Position numbers and translations under genes: made by a program. This document shows, piece by piece, positions 23,563 through 31,951 of a DNA stretch of 64,000 nucleotides. The stretch is from positions 1,116,001 through 1,180,000 of the forward strand of contig NC_018017.1 of the NCBI RefSeq assembly GCF_000243155.2. The letters run 5' to 3'. Each line of letters starts with the position of its first letter. Position 1 is the stretch's first letter. The stretch is from Desulfitobacterium dehalogenans ATCC 51507 (GTDB lineage: Bacteria; Bacillota; Desulfitobacteriia; Desulfitobacteriales; Desulfitobacteriaceae). The notes below the pieces were generated by a model, which was given only the letters and a program-made list of their open reading frames with translations, had not been told where the DNA came from and searched no databases.

Positions 23563-23691
23563 TTAGGATTGCTCCAAGACGGTGGAATCTTTTTTCTTTT
23601 TCTCTTTTTGCTTGTCACTAGCGCTAAGGGATTCATATTTGGCACTGTTTCGTCCTTCGGTATGTTTTTGAATCTCGCCCGATCGTTTCAT
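23563..23691 (-). CDS. Small basic protein, 42 aa, unknown
   Basis: ATG at 23691 lies behind a perfect AGGAGGTATACC. The product begins MKRSGEIQKHTEGRNSAKYE and ends with a run DKQKEKKKKDSTVLEQS. It is highly charged with no hydrophobic core, so it is likely disordered or nucleic-acid-associated. I do not recognise it. Ribosome site, compact frame and downstream terminator argue that it is a real gene. Confidence 0.6.
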   Translation of the reverse strand: MKRSGEIQKHTEGRNSAKYESLSASDKQKEKKKKDSTVLEQS

Positions 23692-23884
23692 GGTATACCT
23701 CCTGATTGATGATAAAGGATAAAGGGATAGAAATTACCTTCCATAATAGTATGTGAAAATCTTCGGGCAGACATTCGAAATAATTTAAAAAGGGAATTTT
23801 TTGGAAATGCCTTGTTGGATGGGTAACGTTTTAGACCTTGACCCCATATCCTATGAGTAAATCAACCGAAAAGGACGGGTCATC

Positions 23885-24372
23885 ATGATCATGAACTATG
23901 TTTTTCCGGCCATCATGGAGCGCAATACCCTGTCGGGCCGGTATATCGTTATTTTCCCAGATCTGCCGGACCCCATCTGCCAGGGGGAAACCCCGGAAGC
24001 CTCCGATCCTGTAAGCCGGAAAAAGCGGGAGGATGCCGAGGTCATTGTGCTGGAGGCTGATCCGCCTGTTTGAGGAGTATGGGCCCCCACAGCCCACCTT
24101 ACCAGATTGGCAAGCGCTTGCCAAACTGAGCTACACCCAAGGGATTATTCTACTGGGCGTCCCGGAGGAGGAACGGGCTTAGTTTATCGAAGAGCTGGAT
24201 CCGGAAAGTCTATCGACCCGGGAATTGCAAAAGGCGGTTCAAGAGCGGAACCGGGCTGCGGAAGAACGGGACAACCTGATAACCAAAGTGGAAGAGCTGA
24301 ATCAAGCAAGAGCCGGACATATAAAGTCTATAAAGATAAGATCGTTAATTTTTTGGCTGAGGGCTTAAAAAT
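23885..24372 (+). pseudogene. Decayed chimeric gene: HicB-like N-terminus and DUF3102-like fragment
   Basis: The first frame (23885-24073) starts MIMNYVFPAIMERNTLSGRY then IVIFPDLPDPICQGETPE, which is typical of a HicB antitoxin N-terminus. After a frame change, the frame near 24060-24180 reads LIRLFEEYGPPQPTLPDWQA and then SYTQGIILLGVPEEERA. That frame stops at TAG (24179-24181) and continues in phase as FIEELDPESLSTRELQKAVQ and ERNRAAEERDNLITKVEEL. The second part resembles DUF3102 proteins. A frameshift plus an in-frame stop indicate a dead remnant, perhaps of a mobile element. Confidence 0.6.
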
Positions 24373-24409
24373 AAAAATGTAATTAATAATAGGATAGAAC
24401 AGAATGAAA

Positions 24410-24454
24410 GCCCCTTTATCCGAATGGTATACTGTTCGGATAAAGGGGCCTTTT
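24410..24454. terminator. Bidirectional terminator after tartronate semialdehyde reductase gene
   Basis: GCCCCTTTATCCGAA (24410-24424) pairs with TTCGGATAAAGGGGC (24435-24449), a 15-bp perfect stem with A and T flanks. Confidence 0.88.
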
Positions 24455-24560
24455 CACTAATCAGAAAGCATAAGTTGTTGGGGGGCATGGAGGGAGCAGC
24501 ACTGCTGCTTTAAATAAAGTAGCTTTGCGATACCTCCGGATAAGCATACTTTATACTAAT

Positions 24561-25451
24561 TTAATCCGCGTTTCTCACTTCAATTCCAGCAAGTTTTTCA
24601 TAATATTGAACTAAGGCGCTATGATCCTGGTGATCCAGTTCGTAGCTTTTTAAAGTCTGCATCATTTCCATGACGGTCGCCGTCAGCGGTAGGGGCGAGC
24701 CAATATCATGGCCGGTCTCCATGACATTGTTAAGGTCCTTGATGTGGAGATTAATGCGGAAACCTGGATCAAAGCGGCGCTCAAACATCATGGGTCCTTT
24801 GGCATCCAGCACCGTGCTTCCCGCCAATCCACCCCGAATGGCTTTGTAGACCGTCTCCGGATTAGCTCCGGCTTTGGTAGCCATGGTTAATGCCTCAGAC
24901 ACAGCAGCGATATTTACGGCAACGATAATCTGATTGGCCAGCTTCGTAACATTGCCGGCACCCACGCCCCCGCAGAGGACGGCTGAAGAACCCATGGCTT
25001 TTAATATAGGAAGAAATTCCTCAAAGTCCTCGGATTTTCCCCCGACCATAATGGAAAGGGTTCCATCGATGGCTTTAGGCTCCCCACCGCTCACCGGTGC
25101 ATCCATGAAGCGGACCTTTTTTTCGGCAAGCTTTTGGGCCACTTCCTGACTGGCACCGGGAGCAATAGAACTCATATCGATGACCATAGCGCCAGGCTGA
25201 GCGCCTTCCAGAACTCCGTTAGGTCCCAGGACGACTTCCTTCACCTGAGGAGAGTTGGGCAGCATGGTGATGATCAGTGAGCAGCGCTCGGCTACATCTT
25301 TAGGAGATGCTCCGGCTTCAGCGCCGGCTTGAACGCATTCCTGGACGGATTTTTGACTGCGATTATAAACCACCACTTCATGACCTGCCTTAAGCAAATT
25401 CAAGCTCATGGGTTTGCCCATAATACCGAGTCCGATGAATCCAATTTTCAT
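24561..25451 (-). CDS. garR: 2-hydroxy-3-oxopropionate (tartronate semialdehyde) reductase
   Basis: It reduces tartronate semialdehyde to D-glycerate with NAD(P)H, the last step of the glyoxylate branch here. Motifs: the N-terminal Rossmann MKIGFIGLGIMGKPMSLNLL, the substrate-binding DAPVSGGEPKAIDGTLSIMV and the catalytic-lysine helix GAGNVTKLANQIIVAVNIAA of the beta-hydroxyacid dehydrogenase family. The start is at 25451 behind CAGGAGG; the longer open frame enters the adjacent repeat element. It is cut off from hyi and gcl by about 650 bp of repeat DNA but shares their strand and pathway. Confidence 0.9.
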   Translation of the reverse strand: MKIGFIGLGIMGKPMSLNLLKAGHEVVVYNRSQKSVQECVQAGAEAGASPKDVAERCSLIITMLPNSPQVKEVVLGPNGVLEGAQPGAMVIDMSSIAPGASQEVAQKLAEKKVRFMDAPVSGGEPKAIDGTLSIMVGGKSEDFEEFLPILKAMGSSAVLCGGVGAGNVTKLANQIIVAVNIAAVSEALTMATKAGANPETVYKAIRGGLAGSTVLDAKGPMMFERRFDPGFRINLHIKDLNNVMETGHDIGSPLPLTATVMEMMQTLKSYELDHQDHSALVQYYEKLAGIEVRNAD

Positions 25452-25481
25452 GTGAATACCTCCTGTATAGAGTTTTTGGGA

Positions 25482-26047
25482 TGAAAAAGCTTGTCTGGGT
25501 CGTGTAGCTTTACGCACAACGCTCTCTCCATAGCTCCGGGGCTGGTCAACTCGCTTTCTTAACAGCTCCGCCAAACCCCGCTGCTTTCTGCATGTGAACC
25601 GGCGGCTCCGCTACGTTAAGAAAGCTTTGTTGACCCGACCGCCCCTCCACTAAATCCGTTCGCTTTTGTGCGTAAAGCTACGCTTACCGGTCTCTTTGGC
25701 TATTTATCAGGCCTTCTCCGGTTTTTTTCGGGGTAGTCGGGCATGCCGCAGGCGGCACCAGCCGATGATAAAAGCTGCTCGGGTGGGATAGCTTATCCCA
25801 CATCGTCACTGCTCACACCTGAAAGACAGCCCAAGGATTTTGCTTTAAGGCAGAGAACGAATTTAAGCGAGCAGGGTAGCAATCTTCGCGAAAAGACTGC
25901 AGCGGAGTCGGGTTGGAAACAGGACGTTTCCAACCGCCCATTGAGCAGGAGCGATTTGGGCGGCGTCCCGACGCAGCGGAGGTCTTGAGCGATTAGATTG
26001 CACCGCGCAGCTTATGGAGTGAACGCCGAAAGCAAAATCCTGGAGAA
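25482..26047 (-). repeat. Large hairpin-rich non-coding element, copy R1 (inverse of R2)
   Basis: Nearly all of this segment aligns, in inverse orientation, with 37254-38075. It carries perfect 16-bp terminal inverted repeats of a sub-element (GTAGCTTTACGCACAA at 25504-25519, inverse at 25666-25681). Nested inside are GGTCAA/TTGACC and GCTTTCTTAA/TTAAGAAAGC (25544-25562 with 25616-25635). Perfect hairpins follow: GTGGGATA-GCT-TATCCCAC (about 25782-25800), GGTTGGAAAC-N5-GTTTCCAACC (about 25913-25937) and CCGCCCA/TGGGCGG (25934-25940 with 25957-25963). No frame has a ribosome site or family signature. It lacks several modules present in R2. Confidence 0.85.
25504..25681. repeat. Sub-element with 16-bp terminal inverted repeats inside R1
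   Basis: The 178-bp unit is bounded by GTAGCTTTACGCACAA and its exact reverse complement. R2 contains a 433-bp unit with the same termini. The pattern resembles a miniature inverted-repeat element, but no target-site duplication was evident. Confidence 0.7.
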
Positions 26048-26103
26048 GTATCTTTCATGTCTTCTCAAGATAACTGTACGCCGCGGACGACGATACTATC
26101 GTC

Positions 26104-26892
26104 CTACTCAAAAGCCTTAATCCATTCTAATGAAGCAACAGTATCAGGCTGAGGGACATATTCCATAGAAACGGCATAGGGATAGCCGACTTCTGTTAAG
26201 GTCTTAAAGAAAGCGTGGTAATCAATCTCACCTGTACCTGGCTGATGACGTCCGGGGTTATCGGCTACTTGTATGTGGGCGATATGGGGGAGCTTTTCCC
26301 GCAGGATTTGTAAGAGATCTTCTCCTTCCCGGGCGGCATGATAGGTATCGTATTGGAGGAAAATATTCTCACTGCCTGCTTCGGCAATGACCTTCAGGAC
26401 ATCTTCGGTGGTATTAAGATAGAATCCTGGAGCATCAAAATGATTCAGAGGCTCGAGGAGCAGCTTAACCCCAACCTGCTGCAGTTGATCGGCAGCATAG
26501 CGGATATTGGAGATCAGAGTAGCCCGCTGTTCTTCTTGGGACTGATCCTCACGAATTTTTCCTACAAGGCAATTGATTTGCTTAACATGAAGGGCTTGGG
26601 CGATCTTAACGGCTTTCGCCACCCCTGCTTTAAATTCCTCCTGTCGGCTTGGGTCAAGGGCGATACCTCGCTCACCGGCTCCCCAATCTCCGGCAGGGAG
26701 GTTAAAGAGAACCAACTCTAATCTATGGGTTTCCAACTCTTGTTTCAACTCGGTAAGGTCCAAATCGTAAGGGAACATAAACTCGACCCGATTAAGTCCA
26801 GCTTTCCTGGCTGCGTTAAAACGCTCCATCATAGGCAGGTCACTAAAGAGAAAGGATAAATTGGCAACAAGCCGGTCCTTTTTTATAACCAT
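26104..26892 (-). CDS. hyi: Hydroxypyruvate isomerase
   Basis: It interconverts hydroxypyruvate and tartronate semialdehyde, next to glyoxylate carboligase in the pathway. This is an AP-endonuclease-2-type TIM barrel: KAGLNRVEFMFPYD, LLLEPLNHFDAPGFYLNTTE (metal-ligand Glu), FLQYDTYHAAREGEDL, and HIQVADNPGRHQPGTGEIDY with the typical HIQ.AD..GR.QPGTGEI block. The size of 262 aa is normal. It lies 20 nt after gcl and is co-transcribed with it. Confidence 0.9.
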   Translation of the reverse strand: MVIKKDRLVANLSFLFSDLPMMERFNAARKAGLNRVEFMFPYDLDLTELKQELETHRLELVLFNLPAGDWGAGERGIALDPSRQEEFKAGVAKAVKIAQALHVKQINCLVGKIREDQSQEEQRATLISNIRYAADQLQQVGVKLLLEPLNHFDAPGFYLNTTEDVLKVIAEAGSENIFLQYDTYHAAREGEDLLQILREKLPHIAHIQVADNPGRHQPGTGEIDYHAFFKTLTEVGYPYAVSMEYVPQPDTVASLEWIKAFE

Positions 26893-26912
26893 CTAAAATT
26901 CCTCCCAACGTA

Positions 26913-28688
26913 TTATTCAAGTTCCAGGACACCGGTTAGTGTTCCATCAAGAGAAACAGAGCATTGAGCTTGGGGATCGACGAGAACTTCAATTAAATAA
27001 GGGCGATTTTGGCTAAAAGCACGCTCCAGGGCTCCCTGAATTTGATCCGGTCCATCAATTAATTCTGCTTCCACCCCCATTCCTCGTGCCGTGGCAACAA
27101 AGTCCAAGCCACGGGAGTGACCTTGTATGTGGTTTTCATATTCAAGGTCTGTGGAAATCCAACGATGATCAAAGAGGAGATTTTGCTGCTGGCGGATCAG
27201 TCCGAATAAGGAGTTGTTGAGGACCACCACCACTACGGGAATAGTGTGTTTGGCGGCAGTAGCCAATTCCTGCAAAGACATCCCCAGGCTGGCATCTCCT
27301 AAGAGATTAACCACTTGACGATTGGGATAGGCAAGCTTGGCCCCAAGCGCCGCTCCCAATCCCCACCCCATAGTTCCCGCCCGCCCGGTAATTAAGAAGG
27401 AACGGGGAACATAGGCTTCAAAAAGCTGGGTAGTCCAGATCTGGCTTATCCCGCAATCCAAGGTTAGAATCGCATCCCGCTTAAGGGCCTCCCGCACTTC
27501 AGCAATGGCTTGCTGAGGTTTAAGGGGATTGGTATCGAACTTTTTGCGGCGAGCCAAGCGGATTCGATTCTCCTGCAAGGCGTGAATCCGGGTTTGAGCA
27601 TGAGGGGAGGGGGTGAAATCTTTATCCCGTAGAAACAAAATAAAGTGTTCCAGGAATTCTCTGATATCCGCCGCCAGAGCAAGCTCGGTAGGAACATGGC
27701 GTGAAAGCTCTTTTTCATCCAGATTCACATGGATGATTTTTCGTCCCGATTTGAACTGTTGGATATCACCTGTCCCTCGGCCATCGAACCGGCCGCCCAA
27801 ATTGATAATAAGATCGGACTCCAGGATGGTTCTATTGCCAAGAGGGGTTTGACACATAGTGCCCATTAATCCCCCATAGAGGGGATGATCATTAGGAAAG
27901 GCGTCCTTACCCATCAAGGTGGATACTACGGGAATGTGAAGGAGTTCAGCTGCCTCCCGCAACAGTTCGGTTGCGTTGCTGTGAACGACTCCGCCGCCGA
28001 CCAGCAAAGTAGGGGCCTTGGCTTCACAGAACATTGAAAATATAGTATTCAATTCATCTTTCGAAATTTCCTGCTTGTTTGAGGGCTGTTGGACAAAATT
28101 GAATTCATTCCAATCCACTTCTAAAAGGCCCTTTTGAACATCCAAGGGGAGATCTAGTAAAATGGGTCCTTTTTTTCCTGTAGTAGCTAACTCCCACCCT
28201 TCTTTGAGGATCTGGGGAAGATCCCCTGCATGTTTTACAAGATAAGCGGCCTTCGTCACCGGTCCTGCCATTTCAACGATAGGGGCCTCCTGGAAGGCGT
28301 CTTTGCCAATCAGGGAAGTGGGGACCTGGCCGGTCAAAGCCAGAAGAGGGACAGAATCACTGTAAGCACTGTATAAGCCCGTTAGAAAATTAGTAGCTCC
28401 TGGGCCGGAGGTAGCGGCACAGACTCCAACCTGACCTGTGGCCCGGGCATAACCGTCGGCCATAAAGATAGCTGTCTGTTCATGGCGGACGTTATAGGAT
28501 TGAATGTTACGCTCACGAATGGCGTCGTAGAAAGGCAGAATAGCCGCACCAGGAATCCCATAGATGTGTGCAATCCCCTTCTTTTCTAAAAAGGCAGCCA
28601 GGAATTGAGCCCCGGTCATTCTTACTCGACCGGACTCCAAAGGTGCAGTTGATGCTGTGTCATTGGTTTCGTTTCCCCATAGTGCCAT
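26913..28688 (-). CDS. gcl: Glyoxylate carboligase (tartronate-semialdehyde synthase)
   Basis: This ThDP enzyme joins two glyoxylates to tartronate semialdehyde and CO2. At 591 aa it has the three-domain acetolactate-synthase layout. HIYGIPGAAILPFYDAI (near residue 41) shows the Gcl hallmark: the usual cofactor-activating glutamate of ThDP enzymes is absent at this position. The ThDP motif runs from GDASLGMSLQELATAA to VVVVLNNSLFGLIRQQQ. The start at 28688 follows AAGGAGG; a longer frame without a ribosome site exists. An inverted-repeat operator overlaps its promoter region. Confidence 0.93.
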   Translation of the reverse strand: MALWGNETNDTASTAPLESGRVRMTGAQFLAAFLEKKGIAHIYGIPGAAILPFYDAIRERNIQSYNVRHEQTAIFMADGYARATGQVGVCAATSGPGATNFLTGLYSAYSDSVPLLALTGQVPTSLIGKDAFQEAPIVEMAGPVTKAAYLVKHAGDLPQILKEGWELATTGKKGPILLDLPLDVQKGLLEVDWNEFNFVQQPSNKQEISKDELNTIFSMFCEAKAPTLLVGGGVVHSNATELLREAAELLHIPVVSTLMGKDAFPNDHPLYGGLMGTMCQTPLGNRTILESDLIINLGGRFDGRGTGDIQQFKSGRKIIHVNLDEKELSRHVPTELALAADIREFLEHFILFLRDKDFTPSPHAQTRIHALQENRIRLARRKKFDTNPLKPQQAIAEVREALKRDAILTLDCGISQIWTTQLFEAYVPRSFLITGRAGTMGWGLGAALGAKLAYPNRQVVNLLGDASLGMSLQELATAAKHTIPVVVVVLNNSLFGLIRQQQNLLFDHRWISTDLEYENHIQGHSRGLDFVATARGMGVEAELIDGPDQIQGALERAFSQNRPYLIEVLVDPQAQCSVSLDGTLTGVLELE

Positions 28689-28714
28689 AGTTGCATCCTC
28701 CTTGTTTCGTATTA

Positions 28715-28729
28715 TAAAACGTCGTTTCA
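28715..28729. promoter_or_regulatory. Operator-like repeat, copy 1, in gcl leader
   Basis: TAAAACGTCGTTTCA reads as TGAAAC-GAC-GTTTTA on the minus strand, a near-perfect version of the copy at 28801. It lies within the gcl 5' leader. Confidence 0.5.
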
Positions 28730-28800
28730 CAGAATGGGTATTGAAAAGGCGGTTTGCCTAACCGCGGATTCATAAGAGCGATATGAATTTGTTCCATTAT

Positions 28801-28817
28801 ATGAAACTCGGTTTCAT
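28801..28817. promoter_or_regulatory. Operator-like palindrome, copy 2, at gcl promoter
   Basis: ATGAAAC-TCG-GTTTCAT is a perfect 17-bp palindrome. On the minus strand a TATAAT-like box (CATATAATGG) starts within a few bases, so a bound protein would block gcl transcription. The regulator (IclR or TetR type) is not in the window. Confidence 0.6.
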
Positions 28818-29070
28818 TGTTTGATATAATTATGCCCTATCTGCCCTTTAGGGTCTATGATTTTTCTTTCAATAGTCGAAATAAAGGGGTCACTGGTTGA
28901 ACTTAAAACGTCAGCAGTTTTTACAGGCTGTACTATTACAGGGTAAAACAATACATAAAGAAAACCCGGCTTCGCCGTGCTTTTTAAACATGCATCCAGA
29001 AAGGCGAAGTCGTTGGTTGCACTTATGCTGGAGGAAAGTATACAACGAAGTTATACTTTCTGACAGTATT

Positions 29071-29106
29071 AAAAAAACTGCTTCCGGCAATCTTGCCGAA
29101 AGCAGT
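29071..29106 (-). terminator. Terminator of allantoinase/permease operon
   Basis: On the minus strand ACTGCTTTCGGCAA and TTGCCGGAAGCAGT (one mismatch) form a hairpin followed by seven T residues. It ends the allB2-allB1-permease unit. Confidence 0.88.
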
Positions 29107-29134
29107 TTCATTCAAGTTAAGAGGCGGAACTTAT

Positions 29135-30526
29135 TTATTTTTCAAAGATAGTGCCCTCTTTGAACTTGGAGTCTTTAAAAGCGTATTTGGTGAGGAGGTA
29201 GTAGGATACGCCCCCAACGACGAGACCAATAATCCAAGCCAGGTCTACCAGCATAAAGGCTGCCGCGGCACCGAGGAGCATAGCTGTAATGGCAGCCGGA
29301 TTATATCCTGCGAAAGGACCATCTGCTCTGTAGAGGTCTACCACATTCACTTTTTGTTTTCTTAGAATATAGTATTCAACTAAAAGTATAGCAACGATGG
29401 GTCCTAAGAAAGCCGAGTAGATAAGAATAAACGTGGCCAGACCTGCGGAAGAGGAATCTTGAACCAGTACCCAAGGGAAGGAGCAAAGGCCAAGGAGACC
29501 TGTGATAACGACGGCCGGCTTGTATTTGATTTTAGTGAGCAATTGAATGACATAGGTTGGTGCAATAATGTTGGCAACCATGTTAACCGCGATGGCACCC
29601 ATGACGATAAAGGCGGAGACAAAGACGGTGATAAAGTCATTATTGAAAACAATAGCTAAGGCTTTGACAGGGTTGGAGTTGCCGGTAGCGGAAGCAAGCA
29701 TAGCACCAATGACAATGACTGCACCATAGGCGATGACGATGGGGGAGAAGTAGAGAAAGCCACGTTTTACATCGCCATATCCCGGTTTAAGCTCACGAGA
29801 GTAATCGGCTGCGCTGAGGAATATGGCGGCGTAATTACCCATCAAGACCATAATGAAAGCCCAGAATTCGAGGCCCCAAGTGCCTTGAGTATAGATCCAC
29901 TTTTGAGCAATAACATCACTATAATTCGCGATAAGAAGACCAAATACATATACAAAGGCGGCCATGAGGACTACCGAGATAAGAGTTTCTACCCATTTGA
30001 TGGCATGGAAGCCATACATGGAAAGGACAATCTGCACCAACTGAAGGACGACGAAGCAGATCGGAATGCTATCAAAGGACCCGCTGGTAAAGACTTTGAG
30101 AATTTCATTTAAAGCAGTAGCACCAACCCAGCTTTGGAATCCATACCAGACAATCGCCGGTATACCGCGTAAGAGAGAGGATATAATAGAACCTTTCTCC
30201 CCGAAAGACATCCGTAGCTGCATAACATAAGGAACACCGGTTCGATAACCCAGTCTGTCATTTAAAGTAAAAACAAGGGAAATGATTCCAATGGCTATGA
30301 TGGCTGCAGCAAAGGTTTGGAAGATATTCAAGGTAGCCACTCCGGCAATAATCATGCTGCCTCCGAGGGTCATATTACCCAGGTTAACTCCATCCCCAAT
30401 CCACATAAACATGTAGGGGATAGGTCCCATAGTGCGGTCTTTGGCTTTTTTAGGATAGAGTGTTTCTTCTACACCGGGGGCATGTTCAATATGCACATCG
30501 GTATGAGTGTCAGTGTTTAAGGACAT
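29135..30526 (-). CDS. NCS1-family nucleobase/allantoin permease
   Basis: Twelve membrane helices are readable. NCS1 signatures include DRTMGPIPYMFMWIGDGVNLGNMTLGG in the first helix region (residues about 31-57), RTGVPYVMQLRMSFG and NYAAIFLSAADYSREL. These match PucI/YbbW allantoin carriers, which import allantoin or related ureides with cations. It lies 49 nt after the allantoinase gene on the same strand. Start ATG at 30526 is behind AAGGAAG; an upstream GTG is less likely. Confidence 0.88.
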   Translation of the reverse strand: MSLNTDTHTDVHIEHAPGVEETLYPKKAKDRTMGPIPYMFMWIGDGVNLGNMTLGGSMIIAGVATLNIFQTFAAAIIAIGIISLVFTLNDRLGYRTGVPYVMQLRMSFGEKGSIISSLLRGIPAIVWYGFQSWVGATALNEILKVFTSGSFDSIPICFVVLQLVQIVLSMYGFHAIKWVETLISVVLMAAFVYVFGLLIANYSDVIAQKWIYTQGTWGLEFWAFIMVLMGNYAAIFLSAADYSRELKPGYGDVKRGFLYFSPIVIAYGAVIVIGAMLASATGNSNPVKALAIVFNNDFITVFVSAFIVMGAIAVNMVANIIAPTYVIQLLTKIKYKPAVVITGLLGLCSFPWVLVQDSSSAGLATFILIYSAFLGPIVAILLVEYYILRKQKVNVVDLYRADGPFAGYNPAAITAMLLGAAAAFMLVDLAWIIGLVVGGVSYYLLTKYAFKDSKFKEGTIFEK

Positions 30527-30575
30527 AGCCTTCACTTCCTTCTTTTGGTTTTTCCTTGGCAGGTTCTGCTTTTAA

Positions 30576-31925
30576 TCATTGATTGGGCTTTAAATGCTTA
30601 CCCACGGGTTTGGAGACAATTTTTCCGTCCTTATAAATTGTAGTCCCTCTGAGAATGGTCTGGGCGACGGTGCCGCGGAAACGATTCCCCACATAAGGAC
30701 TGACCTGATGTTTGTAGAAGAGATCCTCTGCCTGTAAGGTAAATTCATGATTCAGATCGACCAAGGCAAAATCAGCATCATAACCCACTTCGATTTTACC
30801 CTTGCCCTTGATATTAAAGATTTCATTGACGTTTTGGGCGGTTAACTGAGCAATCTTGACCAAGGGGAATTTCCGGTCATGATAAGCATGGGTGAGCAAA
30901 CCTTGCAAGGTGGTTTGGCAAGCTGAGATTCCGCCCCAGACACGCATAAATTCACCGTTTTTCAGCTTGGGATCACAGGGGGAGTGGTCGGAAGAAACGA
31001 AAGCGATCTTATCATTAAAGAGATGTCCCCACATTTGAATTTGGTTTTCTCCATCCCGGATGGGAGGGGAGCATTTGGCTACAGTGCCCAAGCGTTCCAC
31101 ATCGTCCCCGGTGAGGTACAGATAATGACCGATGGTTTCACAGCAGACATCGACCCCTCTGCTTCGGGCTTCAGCGACAAGTTCCACGGCTTTGGCAGTG
31201 CTGATGTGAGCGATAATCAATTGACAGCCTGTTTCTTCTGCAAAGGTAATCATCCGGGAAACATTTTCGATCTCCGTAATAGGCGGACGGGCTGCGAAAT
31301 AATCCCGTACTCCGGCACGATGTTGAGCCAGGGATAATTCGGTAAGCTCCTTGGTAATCTCAGCGTTTTCACAATGGACCATGAGAGGAAGGTTCAGTTT
31401 GGCCAACTTCTCCATACCTACTAAAGCAGTATAGTCATCCATGCGTGGAAATTCATCGATACCGCTATGGCAGGAGAAGGCCTTAAAGCCAATGACGCCG
31501 CATTCGGCCAGTTCCTCTAGTTTGTCTAAATTATTGGGGGTTAAACCACCCCAGAAACCGTAATCCACTAAAGAATCTTTTTGGGCAACAGCCAGCTTAT
31601 TGTTAAAGTTCACCGCATCCAGGGTGCACGGGTCACAGTTAAGGGGCATATCAAAGAAGGCAACTCCGCCTCCGGCAGCTATGGCGCTGGAACCTGTGGA
31701 CATGGTTTCCCAATGAGTTCTGCCGGGATCATTAAAGTGTACATGGCCATCGGTGATACCGGGAAAAACATGCTTTCCGGCGGCATCGATGGTTTCTTTA
31801 GCACCTCCGGGAATTTCTTCAGCAATGAGCACAATTTTGCCATCACTGACGGCTATATCGGCCTTTTTTACACCATCTGGAAACACCACATTTCCGTTGC
31901 GAAGGATTAGATCATAATGACTCAT
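30576..31925 (-). CDS. allB: Allantoinase
   Basis: This cyclic amidohydrolase opens allantoin to allantoate. Metal ligands are visible: DGHVHFNDPG (His61, His63), the carboxylated lysine in GFKAFSC (Lys148), LIIAHISTAKAVEL, ETIGHYLYLT and the catalytic Asp in VSSDHSPCDP. The length of 449 aa is normal. It sits between a paralogue (31952) and the permease and belongs to the operon read leftward from 33316. Activity on allantoin is strongly supported by the neighbourhood. Confidence 0.9.
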   Translation of the reverse strand: MSHYDLILRNGNVVFPDGVKKADIAVSDGKIVLIAEEIPGGAKETIDAAGKHVFPGITDGHVHFNDPGRTHWETMSTGSSAIAAGGGVAFFDMPLNCDPCTLDAVNFNNKLAVAQKDSLVDYGFWGGLTPNNLDKLEELAECGVIGFKAFSCHSGIDEFPRMDDYTALVGMEKLAKLNLPLMVHCENAEITKELTELSLAQHRAGVRDYFAARPPITEIENVSRMITFAEETGCQLIIAHISTAKAVELVAEARSRGVDVCCETIGHYLYLTGDDVERLGTVAKCSPPIRDGENQIQMWGHLFNDKIAFVSSDHSPCDPKLKNGEFMRVWGGISACQTTLQGLLTHAYHDRKFPLVKIAQLTAQNVNEIFNIKGKGKIEVGYDADFALVDLNHEFTLQAEDLFYKHQVSPYVGNRFRGTVAQTILRGTTIYKDGKIVSKPVGKHLKPNQ

Positions 31926-31951
31926 GGTTAGACCTCCTTTTTGTGCTTTCC

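Larger units (their letters stand above)
28689..29134. other. gcl control region and downstream spacer of the permease operon
   Basis: This gap holds two TGAAAC-N3-GTTTYA operator-like repeats, a hairpin GCGGTT-N5-AACCGC (28749-28765) in the gcl leader, and a perfect hairpin GAAAGTATA-N9-TATACTTTC (about 29034-29060). The terminator of the permease operon lies at 29071. A plus-strand open frame through it has no ribosome site and is not called. Confidence 0.6.

Noticed and set aside
24107-24382. 91-aa frame in the decayed region beside the purine island
   Set aside because: It is out of phase with the recognisable DUF3102-like sequence; the pseudogene call explains the region better.
25743-25988. 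Open frames inside R1 and R2 (also 37372-37617 and 37767-37967)
   Set aside because: No ribosome sites, no conservation of frame between the two copies, and many insertions not in multiples of three.
28897-29151. Plus-strand open frame of 84 aa across the spacer between gcl and the permease gene
   Set aside because: It has no ribosome site, runs through two hairpins and a terminator, and its sequence resembles no protein family.
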